DNA of 64,000 nt, taken from the NCBI GenBank assembly GCA_035041965.1, contig JAPYMA010000597.1, positions 124,001 through 188,000 on the forward strand, written 5' to 3'. Shown piece after piece: positions 1-13,050 of the stretch (position 1 is the stretch's first letter; every line of letters starts with the position of its first letter). The position numbers and the translations under genes are program-made. Source of the DNA: Anisakis pegreffii (lineage: Eukaryota > Nematoda > Chromadorea > Rhabditida > Anisakidae). A model generated the notes under the pieces. It was not told the DNA's origin. It made no database searches and saw nothing but the letters and a program-made list of their open reading frames with translations.

Positions 1-659
1 CAACTAAACGGTAAAAACCGTCACACATTTGTGCTGGAATGTTCAAATACGCATGAATATCAAAAAAACGATAATGAAAAAGCGTGAATTCATGAGCACA
101 TGAAAAGGCACCAAAAATCGTTTCACTTTCTCAATTCAAAAAAAGCAATCCTTATTCAAAAAGGCAATCGTTCAATTTTCTCGCTTGTTTTTGCAATCTC
201 AGAAAAATCGCTTCATATTCTCATCTGCTCTCGAGAGTATCGTACGTCTCGTCGAAAGAATAAAGCCGTAAAGTAGTGTTAGCAAATAACATTGTGAATC
301 ACCGTTGTTAGCAAATAACAGTTAGCAAATAAACAGTCGTTGCTTTCATGCATACACGGTGATGACGACGATAATGGTATCGTAGAAATTTGAGGCTTGA
401 ACGTGAAAATTTTCTTCCTTCTTTTTGGAAAATCACAAATTTCGAAAAGAAATTAATGAATACTCTGGGAGTTATGTGTGTCATCGTTTTTGAGGTTTTG
501 TTGTTGATTTCAGTGAATACATATTCGCTGAAATAAATTTTATACGGTTTCACGGACTGTAAGCGAGCGATTTATTTGAAGAGGAGTAAAGTGATCGGTG
601 ATCAGATCGATCGGAACGATCGGTCATTGAATGTATTTGTTATTGGATGATGATTTTAG
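1..659. other. Upstream or intronic sequence before the first calmodulin exon
   Basis: No coding exon is recognised here. The calmodulin exon at 660 opens with a TTTTAG acceptor in phase 0 and has no initiator ATG, so its 5' exon(s) must lie in this stretch or to the left of the window; I could not find a convincing one. The only local structure is three copies of the short word GTTAGCAAATAA at about 278, 307 and 321. Confidence 0.5.
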
Positions 660-3600
660 TTGACACCTGAAGAGATCGATGAATTTCGAGAAGCATTCAT
701 GATGTTCGATAAGGATGGTAATGGAACAATCTCAACCAAAGAATTGGGTATAGCTATGCGGTCGCTGGGACAAAATCCAACTGAACAGGTTAGAGGCTGC
801 TTCAAACTATTTATCAGTGCTCTATTTTGTGATCTCTGTTGTTAATCATAAAGGCATTTTAAGAAAAAATTCATTATTTCTTTCTATTCTAATATTAATT
901 GATATCATGGATATGATCATTTGTATTCTTGTCATTTTAAAATGTGACCAGATACAAACTAATTCAGAGGCACACGAGCTGCCAAAAAAAAGCACAACAT
1001 TCTTGTTTAAGTAGGTGATTTTTTGATGCATTGCAGATTTCTATACATTCTGTTTGTCAGTTTTGTCTGGTTCAACGTCTACTATGATGGATTTTCGTTA
1101 AACGAGATTAGCGAAACATAATCTGCAAAAAATTACGATAGTGTTAGGGTGAAATGAAAATTTGAAAGAAAACCCATGATTATTTTGTTCACGCGTGTAA
1201 AAACCAGCAATGCTATTCACCTAAACAAATGATATGTATCGTTGGGCAATTGTTCAATGAAAAAAGCAGATCGCAAGAGTTGATCAAAAGATTAATACTT
1301 GGTGGTGTGCTCGTTCGTGTGCCAATGATTGTCTCTGAGATTTATTTGACACATTCAAATCCCTCTTTATATTCTGCTGTCCTATTTCAGTATCCTAAAA
1401 TCTCTTCATATCGAAACAGTTCGAAATAAATTCAAAAAACGAATAAATAAATATGCAGTTTATTGACATTTTCGACGAATTGCTTCAACGGACTATTTCA
1501 CTCGCAAAATTTTGGTCACATCTGTTCACAAAGCAATAAAACAGATGTAATTCTCACTAGCTCCATTAAAAACATTCTTCGAAAACGACCCAAACAGGAT
1601 TGCAAATGAGTAGTGAAAAGTATCGCCGTGTTATGATCGATGGTGCTGTTTCTGGTATATTATCGCTTAAAAATGATTCTCTGAGAGTACTGAACTCATA
1701 AACAACATTTGTACATGCATACAAACGGAAGCTATTCATCGAGTCAGTTGCTTGCTTATGTGTAAGAAGAGGCTGAATAATTTATCGCTCAAAACAAAAT
1801 CCATTCGAAGTTGATTTGAATAATCCACAATCAAAATAGCATTCTATCCACTTATCTCAGTGCATAGTTTAACTTTAAACTGCTAGATAATTGAGCTAAA
1901 CGAACAACTTTTCTTGAACTCATCATGTTCTGTTCTGTAATTTGTCGTAGCGTCTTCAAAAAGTTCGGTTATAACAGCAGCAACAAGCAGTTGATAGTGC
2001 AGAAAGCTGGCTTTCGATTTGGCTAATTCAAGATGTGAGAAGTGGAGGTGGTAGTGAGTTCTTTGAAGTGATGAACTTTTTGAGAAGTATTCGAGCACAA
2101 CAACGAATAAGTGAGCAAGCTGACTGACGATTGTGCTTATTTTAAACTGGGAATTGCATCGGGACTATTCAGAGTAGTGTGCAATACTCTGAAATAAAAG
2201 CGATAGAGTTGAGAGCTGAATGAAATCGCCTTTACGGCACTTCAGTTGCATTCGTTCACGATTATGCTTCTTTCAACTATGCAGAAGCGCGGTTTTGTTT
2301 CGGATAGCATATGGAAGCAATGAAAATATCAGTGAAAATTAATTATTGTAAATAACGACTGATTTACAATAATTAATTGAGAATTTATTCAGTGAGAAAA
2401 GAAATACTATTTTTTGCAATTCTTGAACGATTTTTTGAAAAATTGATGAATTTTGGCTGAAAGAATTAGTTTTAAAAGAAAAATGCCGTTGGTAATCGTC
2501 GTTATCGAGAATCTTCGTTTCACTTGAACAGATCAAGTTTCATTGTTCTCTGACGACGAACGTGAAACGTTTCGTTAGAAACTAATCGTGGAGATAGCAA
2601 TAAGCAGGGGAAGTTTTTAGAATATTTTAGTGCTGCTAGAGAATTCACTTGTCCAATTGAATGCTAATTATTGTTTCGTTAAGTTTTCGCATGACCTCAA
2701 TTTTCTGCATCCATAAACTGAAACGAAACCAATTCAGAATAGCAATTTGAGTGAGATTCGACTGAGAATTTAGCAAGAAATGTGAAACAAAACCTAAGAA
2801 AATGCATTTATCGTAACTTTTGTCGTGAATTTATCGTAAATCCATACTTTTGAATAATTTTGAGCCAAAAAGAAACGGAACTAATCTTTCCTTTCATTAG
2901 AAATTCTGTTTCGATGCAATAGAAGTTTATTGGCTTATGCGAGATAGCATAGAAGGCAAAGAGATCTAAATTCTTTGTGGCTACGACTCAAAGAAGGAGA
3001 AATAATTAGGGAGATTTGCGATATCTGAACAACGATAAACGGTTTTTCGACGATAATGGGCTTGGCTTTGCTTTCATTGTTCCTATTCAATCCGTTCAAT
3101 TTGTCGTGTTGCTTCCTCGTTCAGCGTACCTCTAATGCATGCATTTCCGTTCACAAATAAGACAAATCGAAGATCAGTCAACGCTAACAGCTATATCACC
3201 ACTAAATGCGTTCTCATCAAAACAGGGACCTAGCCGTTGTTGGATCTAAGAGCGTGGCAACTTTGAGTCGAGCCGAGAAAACTAAAGCCATCACAACGAA
3301 CTAAATATTCATACGAACAAGAAACATTCTCGAGTTCATCAAAAGTGTGCTCTGTTAATGGAGTGAATGGCACAAGTTGAAAGTGAATGGCGCCTGAAGT
3401 AACAATAATATTTCGCACTTTAAGTGGATAGAGCATTCGTTGGATGGGTTGAAAGCAAGAATTTGGTTTGCTTGCCCTGACAAGCCGTTGAAAATAATCA
3501 TCGGAAAAGTTCGATTAACTCTCGTTGATCTCAATCAATCAGTCGATCAATCAATCAATCAATCAATCAATCCATTTCAGGAAATACTGGAAATGATCAA

Positions 3601-4726
3601 CGAAGTGGATATCGATGGTAATGGTCAGATTGAATTCCCGGAATTTTGTGTCATGATGAAGCGTATGATGAAGGAAACTGATTCTGAGATGATACGTGAA
3701 GCATTTCGAGTGTTTGATAAGGATGGAAATGGGGTGATTACAGCACAGGAATTCCGATATTTTATGGTTTGTTTGTGCTTGATTCAGAGGAGATCTTTCG
3801 TCGGCGAACTCATGTACAGCGAGTGGCCTTTTTAGACAGAATTTCCTGTTTCATTTACTTCCATCCTCCTCGAAATACCCAGCTAATGAGTGTTCCGATA
3901 CTGACCAACATTTTCGTTTGGATTTTTTTTTCGTTTGTGTTACCGACTGTTCCGTTGAAACCGGCTCTTGCCCTCAAAGGAACATGCGTTTGTCTCCGAA
4001 AAAAAGTGCTCCGCATCAACTTTTTTTCCACTAACCGTGCAAGTACAAAATCATATTCCCAGCGCTTAAATTCATTGCTGTCCTATTTTTTTTGCTTCTT
4101 AACTGCTATCGTTTACATTTTTCTTGCTACGAACAAATATTTCCAGTTGTCATTCAAAACTTTCAGGTCCATATGGGGATGCAATTCAGTGAGGATGAAG
4201 TTGACGAAATGATCCGTGAAGTTGACGTCGATGGTGGGTTTATCGGTTGTTGTATCTAAAATTCGTAAATCCATAAGCAAAAAAAGCTTTTTTGTAATCA
4301 CTCTGGTCATTATGAGTGGATAAATCTGAGTTGTTGCACACGGAACATCATTTATACACTGAAACCGTTTTCGATCGTTCAATTAACAATTCGGAAGGCA
4401 CAGTCAACCAGCAAAATCTATCGTCTGCTATCTGTCGCTTTAGAGTTGTCCTGTCAGTTCACAACGGACTTTTTTCACTTTCTTCGAGTTTGTATCCAAG
4501 TCTTCTGATAAGTCTCGAGAAAGGAGATGAAATTGATGAAAGTATTGAAAATTCTTCTTGACAATCATCCAGAATATCATCTAAGATGGACATATTTACT
4601 GATGACTGAAAATTCAAGCGGAGGAGGTTCAGGTAATGGGATAAAGATGGCGTTAATTGTTGATTGATTTAAGGTGATGGCGAGATTGATTATGAAGAAT
4701 TCGTGAAGATGATGAGTGAGCGATGA
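660..4726 (+). CDS. cal-1: CAL-1-like calmodulin, 5' end missing
   Basis: EF-hand calcium sensor of the calmodulin family. Four exons read in phase: 660-788, 3581-3766, 4167-4233 and 4674-4726 (stop TGA), giving 144 residues. All introns are GT-AG. Each exon carries EF-hand material, and four complete 12-residue loops are visible: [36 protein letters not shown] and [12 protein letters not shown]. All keep the acidic first position, the central Gly and the final Glu, so all four should bind calcium. From memory the text matches C. elegans CAL-1 nearly residue for residue, including the [10 protein letters not shown] opening and the [11 protein letters not shown] linker, rather than canonical CMD-1. 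CAL-1 has a short extra N-terminus before LTPEEIDEF; here it is on an unseen exon. The first intron is long (789-3580); the other two are 400-440 bp. An AATAAA at 4953-4958 could be the poly(A) signal. Open reading frames inside the introns are shadows. Confidence 0.95.
2339..2376. repeat. Perfect 14-bp inverted repeat in the long calmodulin intron
   Basis: TTAATTATTGTAAA at 2339-2352 is followed after a 10-base loop by its exact reverse complement at 2363-2376. It lies in the 2.8-kb first visible intron of the calmodulin gene. It may be a chance A+T-rich palindrome or the remains of a small element. Confidence 0.7.
3547..3570 (+). repeat. (TCAA)6 microsatellite next to a splice acceptor
   Basis: Six uninterrupted TCAA units end ten bases before the calmodulin exon at 3581, where the polypyrimidine tract and branch region of the intron should be. 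Related TCAATCA words continue upstream from about 3530. The final TCCATTTCAG acceptor is intact. Confidence 0.9.
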
Positions 4727-7700
4727 AAGAGGGAACACTTTACATTTGCAGTTTGTTAGTTCTCGTTCTGGAGACCATTGGTCGTATTGACAAGACGATC
4801 GTATAATTAACTGTTTTGTGGTGTATTTGTATTTATATTCTATTGAATGAAAGTTGATTGTTATTGATTATCTGTTCATTGATTATTTGAGGGATTACTG
4901 ATTATCATTTCGTGCTGATCAGAAACTCTGGCAACGGCACTCTTTCAGCTTGAAATAAACATCGGCGAATCTAACCGAATCAGTTGTCAGTGTTGTTCTC
5001 AATATTTTATGGGCCGGCCCAACTTTTAGTGATTTTTTCCACCCACTGTATGTTCTCCGAACCCCGAACATAGCAAATTTCAAATATTGCCAAGGTCCGA
5101 GATTCTGCAAATCTTATCGAAATGATATCCTCATATCAGAAATCATTCCTTATGTGCCATTCACATGATCGTTTGTTTTTTTCTCGAGTATATGTTCAGC
5201 TACTCTAATTGCAGTGTAATATCTTGTGATCTTCTCATTTCGTGTTCCTAATATCAATGATCACTCCTATTCGTAAGTTTTTCGATGACTTAAATAACAT
5301 CTCGACACCATTACAGATGAAAACGTGGAAGTCACGCACTGTATTACTTAGCAGCATATGTTCAATTTCATCTTGATGAGTGAAGAAGATGTCGATATAT
5401 TGTTGTGATTGATTCGCAGATTGAGATGTCTATTTACCAACTGATTTTTGATTCAACGCTACTAGTGAACAGTCGCCCACCCAATGAACAGCTATCGTTG
5501 ATATAGGAGAATTGATATGATAACAGCTGATCGAACAGATCGTTTCAATCTGACATTTGTTTTGTTTTCATGATGATTTTGAGGCTCGTTTTTGTGATTA
5601 TTATTATTACTGCTGACTTGTTGCTTTTGTTTCTTATCACAACTGCTCGGGCAGTGAACAGCAGCCGAGTCAGCAGTCTGCTCTCAACTCAAAAAACAAT
5701 AATTTCGCTTCAAGAGGCATTGATCTAATGTGACGGTTGTCATGTGTGTCTGTTTTTAAACTGACATTGTTTGTTTGTAAAGTGACATTTGTAAAAAAGA
5801 ATGCTACTAACATTGTCATGATAACATCGACTGAAATGATTATTTAGTGATGAAATGCCCCATAAATCGCTCAGAAATTGGACGGTTGCAAACCATTCAT
5901 TCATCTTTCTTTGTTAATTGCATAAATCTCATTCAAACATGAATTATCAAATTTTCTTGATATGAGTGACTTTTGATGTCATATTCTGAATAAAAGAAGG
6001 ACCACAACAGATATTTCGATTGAGATGCTCTTTTCAGAGATATATATGACTGTGCAACCAATCACTACTTTTATGGATCAGTTACTGAACTTGAGCATTT
6101 ATAAAAATAATTCGTATTGTTGATTCGTTGTATGCATTCAATATGTCTTGAATTTTGCGCACTCTCACTGGAAACGAATCGCTTGGAATAATTGCTCGAA
6201 CGGATATGCATCGTGCAATAGTAACCGATTGATTGATTGATTCATTTTTGGTCTCATCTCGTGAGCTATCTGTGAGTAAACATTCCTTAATGTTGATTGC
6301 ACTACAACTTTAGCAATGTTCTTTTTGTGGCATTTATTTATTTATTTGTATGTGTTGATTTGCTAGTCTCGATGACGAGTTGATGTGAATAATTTACTTT
6401 TATTCCTGAATGAATTTTGCTTTTTCCCTTATTTCCATCACCATTCGCTTTGATTCCTTTCCAGTTATCTAGGAATTTCGTTCCTTCGCATTACTCAAAA
6501 GACTCATCGAATGGCAATTATCATTTCTTCACATACACATAGATCGTTAAAAGAGTGCAACGGTTTTGGCGGAAGCGTATCAACTCTCACTTATGGACAA
6601 TTTGTTTTAAACGCAGATGAGTTATTCTGAGGGTCTTTCAGCTGTGTAGAACACTTTCAGAATTAGAGCTGAATCACTGCAATTGATTTTTCTACGGGAA
6701 CAAACACGTACTTTTTGAATATTCTGGGATTCCCTATATCCGACGTTATCACAAACTCAAGCTCAGCTGATGGAGTAATGCCTCATTGGAACGAGTATAA
6801 ACAGCTGATCAGATAGATTCTACTCGAGAAGCTTATGCGAATTTCTAATCATGAATAGATATCATATTACTGAACGACTCATTTTCATCAACTGTCTAGA
6901 CGACTGACCAGAATAGCGAAAAACCATGAAGTAAACTCGCATAAACACTGAACACAATCTCTAGACATGTAATTAGTCTGTACCAAAGCATTTCGGCTTA
7001 ATTACCCGTCGAAACTATGCAAACAAATAAAACTGAAGAAGAGAAGTGAATGCTGCTCACTTTAAAAAATTGAAAATTACCACTCGACAAATCCACTTCA
7101 ATGATTGTTATCGTGAAAGAACTGAACGGAAAGTGCAAAGAACGAAAAATTTCTCGTATTATAGCCGTATCAGTGTGCGGAAATTTCCACAGGAAAACAA
7201 TTCGTAAGCAGACAGAATGAAAAAACAATCATGAGAATGAAAGTTTTGCGATGAGAAGTGCAACCAACAGGAGATGAATGCAATGAATTCTTACGAAACA
7301 CAAAACCAAAAAACAGCCAATGAATAAATGAACATTAAACATCAAACAAACACAAATCTAAACGGCATTATTCAGCATTCGTGAATGATTTCACTCTGCA
7401 ATCCATCCATCCATTTCTATTTTCTTGTTGAAATGACGTGAAAAACGAATTCAATCCGTTGCTGTGCACTCACCGTGTCTACTTCGTCGTCCCAACACCT
7501 GCCGCTTCCTGAACTTGATTTTCGTTCGGATTTGATCATTTTTGAATGGTTTAATCGACTGATTTCGATAATAATTTCCAACCAGAACACTTTGTCAATC
7601 GACTTCAGTATATTGAGGTATGTGATTTTGGTGAGTTGGTGAATATTTCTTGTGCCATGCAGTAGATGATTATTTGTGGGATATTTACAGTCATAAGATA

Positions 7701-8953
7701 TGATTGATCTTAGATAGTATAACTGGAGATTTGAAAACGCTGGTAAGGAAGCTGGCACTATGAGCATATTACCTGGATTACCTGGACTGGCCACCCTATC
7801 AAACGTTCGTAACATTGCTGGCCACAATGCATTCCATATGAGCATATAGGTTGTATTTAAACTATTGTTAAAGTAAGAAAAACGAAAAAAGGTCTCCAAT
7901 TTGATCGCTATAGTTCACTTGCATATCACTGGTTATGGACGTTTTCGGAAGAGATTAGATTCGCACAAGTAACTCATTAGCATAATTCGGTAATCATCAA
8001 TTCATTAGTTGATAATTTCTCATTTGACCACGTTGTTCTTCTTATTGGAGCTCCTTTTGGTGTTTCGCCGCTTTTTGCCATCATCAGCAGAAAAGTATTG
8101 CGAAGAACAGGAAACAAGTTTAGTTCTTACTTCCAGAACGTCAAGTTTGATCAGTGCGGTGGAGAATTTTTATTCGCTATGTCACATTCGCATTGTATTA
8201 TAGATGAAATCAAGTTTGGATTGTTTAATCAGATGGCGCATATGATTCGATAACGTATTTTTCACTTTATTTATGAATCTGTGCTGGCAATTGTATATAC
8301 GTCAGTGCTTGTGAAAAAAAAACAAAATCTGATCGAAGCCAGCAGTTTGAGAGCAGTAAAATTGATTGTAAGATGATGATTATAGCCGGATTAAGATTTA
8401 CAACGCTTCTTAAAAGTACGTTGGGTAACGTTAATTTGCTGATATAACTATTAATTTACTGATTGGTTTTTTCGAAGTTTGTGTTTGTGTGCGATTGTAC
8501 GATTTTCATGAATAAATTTGGATCGATCGTTTAAAATCGTCCGAAACTCGTCAGCGAACTGTGTGTTTCTCTGAGTTCACAAGTGCATCAGCAAAATCTA
8601 TCGCATGACAACAAAATAATATCGTATCGAATAACAACGATACATCAAATTGAACGTTCATAAATTAGGTGAATCTCAGTGCAAGAGCATCAATCACACG
8701 TTGTTTACGCGTATCACGGCTGAAATTTACCTGATTTTTCAAAACGATGATTACTTGAGGAAGGAGCCTGCGTTAAACGGAATTCAGCTGAATTCGAAAA
8801 TTGTTAGATTTCGGAGATGTCAAAAATACTTCAACTGAAGAATTCGGTTCGTTAGTGAAAATTTACTTTGATCTTATGATCGGCGCCGTCAAATTTGATC
8901 GGAATTTGGCACACCACGATTTCAGGGAATATTGCTGTTTGGTAAAGCGACCA
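4727..8953. other. Intergenic region, no gene recognised
   Basis: Just over 4 kb between the calmodulin gene and the PPPSY membrane protein gene. Besides the probable 3' UTR of the calmodulin (to about 4960), I see one copy of a dispersed repeat at 7771-7830 and a GGGCCGGCCC palindrome at about 5010. The longest open frame, on the minus strand at 7417-7899, runs across the repeat and has no splice context or family resemblance. The frame 8801-8953 is continuous with the next gene and may be part of it. Confidence 0.6.
7771..7830 (+). repeat. Dispersed repeat, copy A
   Basis: Begins ACCTGGATTACCTGGA and ends GCTGGCCACAATGC. It matches copies at 28927-29019 and 31793-31885 in the same orientation but stops about 30 bp earlier than they do. 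The three copies differ at scattered positions, as expected for an old interspersed element. No terminal inverted repeat or target-site duplication is obvious. Confidence 0.8.
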
Positions 8954-9672
8954 ATGGAACCACCACCGTCTTATGAAGACGTGATTAGAAGCGATTTGAG
9001 AAATGCTTTCCTAGATATGGAACGTCTCCAATATAGAATGCCGTATACGATTGCGCCACCTTGTCGACCAGAGCAAAATCGCTATGCAACATGCCTATTC
9101 TCAAGTAATGATCAGACACTTAAATATCTAGTAAATCCTACAAAATTATAAACTTACGGAAATATTCTTACATAGAACATATTAGTAATACGCAAAAGGC
9201 GAGAGGACAATCCGAGGTGTCTAATAGTAAGCCCACTTTTCTTCCAATTAATTTTCTAAAACACTAGCGATGGAATCACAAGCAATCTTTTCAGTTTCCT
9301 TATGACTGATGCATCGACTGAAATCCATTCTAAATCATTTTACATTGAATTTTCAAATCAATTGGTCGTCAAAAGGATCCGCGTAACAATTATGTTTGAT
9401 AAATTATGAATTTACAGCTCGCGGACGGGCGCCATCGATATCGTTACCGATTGGCGTCGATGGCGAAGAGGGGAAAAATCATCGAGTTATAACCACCATA
9501 GTGATGTTCGTATTTGTGTTTACTGTCATCATAATTATTGCAAAGTTAACCGAGAATTCAAGGTATGCAACTGCGTTGTCACCACGCGGCTGAGCCGACT
9601 ATGCGTCTACTCATTGAATTCGCCAACTGTCGTTTTAGACGGTCGAATTGCGACGGTGGATATTCAGCATGA
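8954..9672 (+). CDS. Small single-pass membrane protein with a PPPSY motif
   Basis: Three exons in phase, 8954-9104, 9418-9562 and 9639-9672 (TGA), give 109 residues. The chosen ATG lies 28 bases after a TTTCAG (ending 8925), a typical nematode trans-splice position, and starts MEPPPSYEDV. The PPPSY motif fits the PPxY consensus recognised by WW domains of NEDD4-type ubiquitin ligases. After a Pro-rich segment, exon 2 encodes a hydrophobic helix (about residues 71-91, VITTIVMFVFVFTVIIIIAK) followed by a short tail. With no signal peptide, a cytosolic PPxY is plausible. The frame is also open upstream, with an in-frame ATG at 8877 and codon-like text back to about 8811, so the real start may be earlier and the TTTCAG may lie inside the exon. 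I do not recognise the family. The exact C-terminus depends on the exon 3 acceptor. Confidence 0.6.
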
Positions 9673-10917
9673 ACTGCACCAAATACGAGTTATTACCTCA
9701 GAAATCGGTCAATTGCTATGCGATCATTTTTGTGCGCTATTTTTCATTGGTTTCTTCGTTTTATGTAGACAATTGAATGGGGCAATTTCGACGTTTACCG
9801 TTTATGATTATTATTTATGTGTTGTGATGTAAGCAAAGGAATCGTTGAGGTGCTTCAGTTAAAATGAAAGACGCTCAGATGGCACAAAAACGGAGACCTT
9901 CATAGAAAGATGCACGCATGTTAGGAACTCTCCTCTTCTTTGCCATCAATTTCCGGCTTTCACAGTATTTGATCGTGTGAAAGACTGATTGTGAGTACAT
10001 GTTTTTCAATGCGTTTTATGTGATATGTGTGCATGTATACATATAGATTCTTCATTTTTTATTCTTTATTTGTATGTACGGCAGTAAATTTTCAAGTGTC
10101 ATTGTTACCATTCCAACCATGCATATTTTTCAGTAAAAGGAATTTTTCACCAACCAGTCTTTTTACGAATTTAACAATTAGCTACAGTTGGTGTCAGATA
10201 ATTTGCCATCATCATTTACATTTCTAAGAAGAAATCTGAAAAGCAGCAAAAGTCATTGTAGGATACAAAATACCTGAAGAAACAATCAGTAGCAGTGGGA
10301 AACAATATTGGCTAGGATTCCTGGGTATAATTCCAGTTTTCAATCTTTTTTGGAGACCGTAGTGATCGCTTGAAGTTGTTTTAGAGACTCGACCATTTTT
10401 GAAGGCAGATGTGGAGGTCACAGTGATCGTTGGGAGTCATTTTGGAGACTCGATCAGAATCAACTCAGTTTTCGGATCTGCATCAGGAAAGACAGGAGGA
10501 ATATAACGATAACACATATAATTCATTCAAACAAATGGAATCAAAGCACTTGAGTTGAGAATTAGTTAGTATATCATAAAACGAAAAATGAAAACATGGA
10601 AAGACATTCGTAGGTGATATTTCTAGTAAAACTCTGGGTATGAACAAGCATGAAGGCTATTTTTGCGATTGCTGACTCACAGTAAATATTGGAACTTAAT
10701 TCGGTCTCGTACAATTTGACCGTCTTATGACGCAATAAATAGCTTAGTTTCATGGAGTGAGGCAATCGAATTGATGCTTTCAGAGATAAGCTTATGCTAA
10801 ACTTCGAAGATTGGCATCTATTAAAAGACACCAAACAGATGCGAGGGACAGATCACCAAGCCAATTGGATGATCATTAAATGCTAATGTACATAGCATAG
10901 AGCAGCAATAATCACAT
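9673..10917. other. Intergenic region with a short tandem duplication
   Basis: No gene is recognised. Two imperfect copies of a 44-bp segment start at 10351 and 10412 (period 61); each begins TGGAG, contains AGTGATCG and ends GAGACTCGA(C/T)C. The last exon of the minus-strand cysteine-rich gene has a possible splice donor at 10928, so a further 3' exon of that gene could lie here; I found none that convinces. Confidence 0.5.
10351..10455. repeat. Imperfect tandem duplication, period 61
   Basis: Copies at 10351-10394 and 10412-10455 share TGGAG, AGTGATCG and GAGACTCGA in the same order and spacing, separated by 17 bases. Function unknown. Confidence 0.65.
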
Positions 10918-13050
10918 TCAGCAAATACCCTCGCAATGCGAACAACACAAACTCTGATTCCAAAATATCGTACAATACCGCCTTAAATTCACCAAACGCA
11001 TCGGCATTTCTGCAACACATCGGGCTGATAACGATCCATCTCCTGCCAACGACTTCGTTGGTGCAGTACTGTAAAAAGAATTCTTTAAAATGGTAGCAGT
11101 TATTATAAAACGAAGATCGTGTTTAATGAAAAGTTTCATCTGCGAGAGTATTTCTCAACTTGAATGAACCGGAAACCAAAAACGTTCGAAAAGTCCATCC
11201 GAGGGTCGCCAAATGGTTGTGATATCTAAGCATTAGTTTCCTTATGTGGTATTATTCGTGGTTAATAGGGCTGACAATGGAACCGAAAACAATCCTGATC
11301 TAATTCACAATAGCTCAGTACAAAAGCAGCGAAATGTCAAGACAGAAAACTTGCCTTGAATAAAAACTTTATTTGGACTATGGAGTTTGCTATTAAGAGG
11401 TATTTCTTGAAGAAGGGATAAATTCCGTGAATGAAGCGTATGGAATGAAGAAAATAAAAGCAAATTTGCAACGAAGTTCAACACGCTCACGTTGTCAACA
11501 GCGATTTAGCGACGCTGTCTTGATTTGGCAGATTTTTTTCACGAAGGAATTGCAGCACATCATCATACGAATTCGTCATACGATAGTTGAATTCCACTGT
11601 GTAACAAGCAACGATTCGTGCCGAATTATGCAGACATTTTTGAGCCCATGCACTCTTGCAGTCCTCCTTGTCACAATACAAGAAGCTCAGTACACTTCGA
11701 CACGACTCATCACGATGTTTACCACAACAACGACACTAAAATCATACTCAATATCATAGTCACCTGAAAAAATAAAGCAAATCCGAAATGTTTTGCTGGA
11801 CGAACTTAGACAAATAAAGAAATTGATGAAATGTTAAATTGATAAACCTGTGAAGATGAATCAAACCACTGATCATGTGTGAGCGGTGGTTGTTGCGCTG
11901 AGATCAAATTCAGGAACACTTGAAAGCGACCGCGCTGAAATAACGTGAAAATGAACGATTTATTCACCACATTAAAATATTTCTGGATCGAAAATTTGGA
12001 ATCATTACAGTGCCCGATAATAGCGCTAAATCTAACGAGTGGATCACTCGAATCCGGCATTTCTTACTGTTCAAGATAGTACCTTGGTGGAAAAACCGGC
12101 ATTTCGCCATTTTTGCTACCATGACGGAAAAGAAATGTTTAATTGAAACCGAAAATATCATATTGGTACCCCTTTATTGAGTCGTTTCTTAATCTCTCCA
12201 TCGAGTCCCTGCATTTGATCACGAACTTTCGCGGTCAGTTCTCGTCGTCCAGGTAAACTGATCGTCCGTTTGAATTGATACGTATCCGTGATAATTTTTG
12301 AGCACTTTGGTGCAAAACGCTCCTCATTACCTTTCACCACTTCAGGCAGAAACTCATGACCACTTTCTCGATTCAAACCGTTTTCAATCTTCTCCGATAG
12401 CTCACAAAGATCACAATATCTACTGCAATTAAACAATGATAAGCCTTCCGTCGAAGATAGTGAGCAAAACTCTCGCGAAAGTGCTTTTGGAATGATTTTT
12501 TGAAATATAGTTGATAAATTGTGGATTCATCTTGATAATTGCGACCTTTCAAATGAAGTAACTGAGCAATGATGCACACTCACCAATACTGACGTCCATC
12601 TCGCTCAACGATACCGCTGTATTCATCGCATCTTTGACTCAAAAGACCCGTTTCGGGTATCATTGTATAGGGCAAGTCGAATCGAATACCTATAAAAGGA
12701 GATTTGTTGAATTGCGATGCATTATCAGGTAGATTGAGGATACATTCGAGAATGAAACAACTTCCTAATCTTTGCTCTATTTATTTAACTACTTACCGAT
12801 ATTTTCTTATTAATGATAGAAAACTTTCATGAGAGCTGCAATGACTGTGTCAACTCACCAGCAGGTCCTTCGAGAATCGGTACTTGCAGAGTGGCACTAA
12901 GTTCTCCACTCAAATAGCCAAAATCATCAAGCACTTTGATCTGCTTGAACTGCAGTGAGTAATTGCCTGGCGCTTTGATAAAGTAGGCTCGATTGCCGTT
13001 CTCGTTCACGATGTTAACGTCCTCTTCAGACAATTTGATCTCATTTTTGA
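10918..13050 (-). CDS. Cysteine-rich protein of unknown family, N-terminus missing
   Basis: Six exons in transcription order join in phase: 13050-12859, 12689-12584, 12422-12170, 11934-11848, 11735-11491 and 11068-10918 (TGA). All five junctions have GT-AG ends and matching phases, which makes chance unlikely. The product is 344 residues with about 19 cysteines, clustered as YCRYCDLC, CRCCGKHRDESC, a CxxxxC pair in the fifth exon and LCCSHC near the end. The first exon is beta-rich in character. Such Cys spacing suggests an extracellular or secreted protein, but no signal peptide is visible because the start is missing. A plausible earlier coding stretch lies around 13377-13545 on the same strand, yet its donor phase does not fit cleanly. 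The last exon also has a GAGG|GTATTT donor at 10928, so the real 3' end, perhaps with a membrane anchor, could lie further left. I do not recognise the family. Confidence 0.8.

Noticed and set aside
3769..4212. 147-residue plus-strand open frame
   Set aside because: It spans the calmodulin intron 3767-4166 and the next exon in the wrong frame.
7417..7899. 160-residue minus-strand open frame
   Set aside because: It runs through the dispersed repeat at 7771-7830, has no splice sites or family resemblance, and is composed of ordinary A+T-rich codons.
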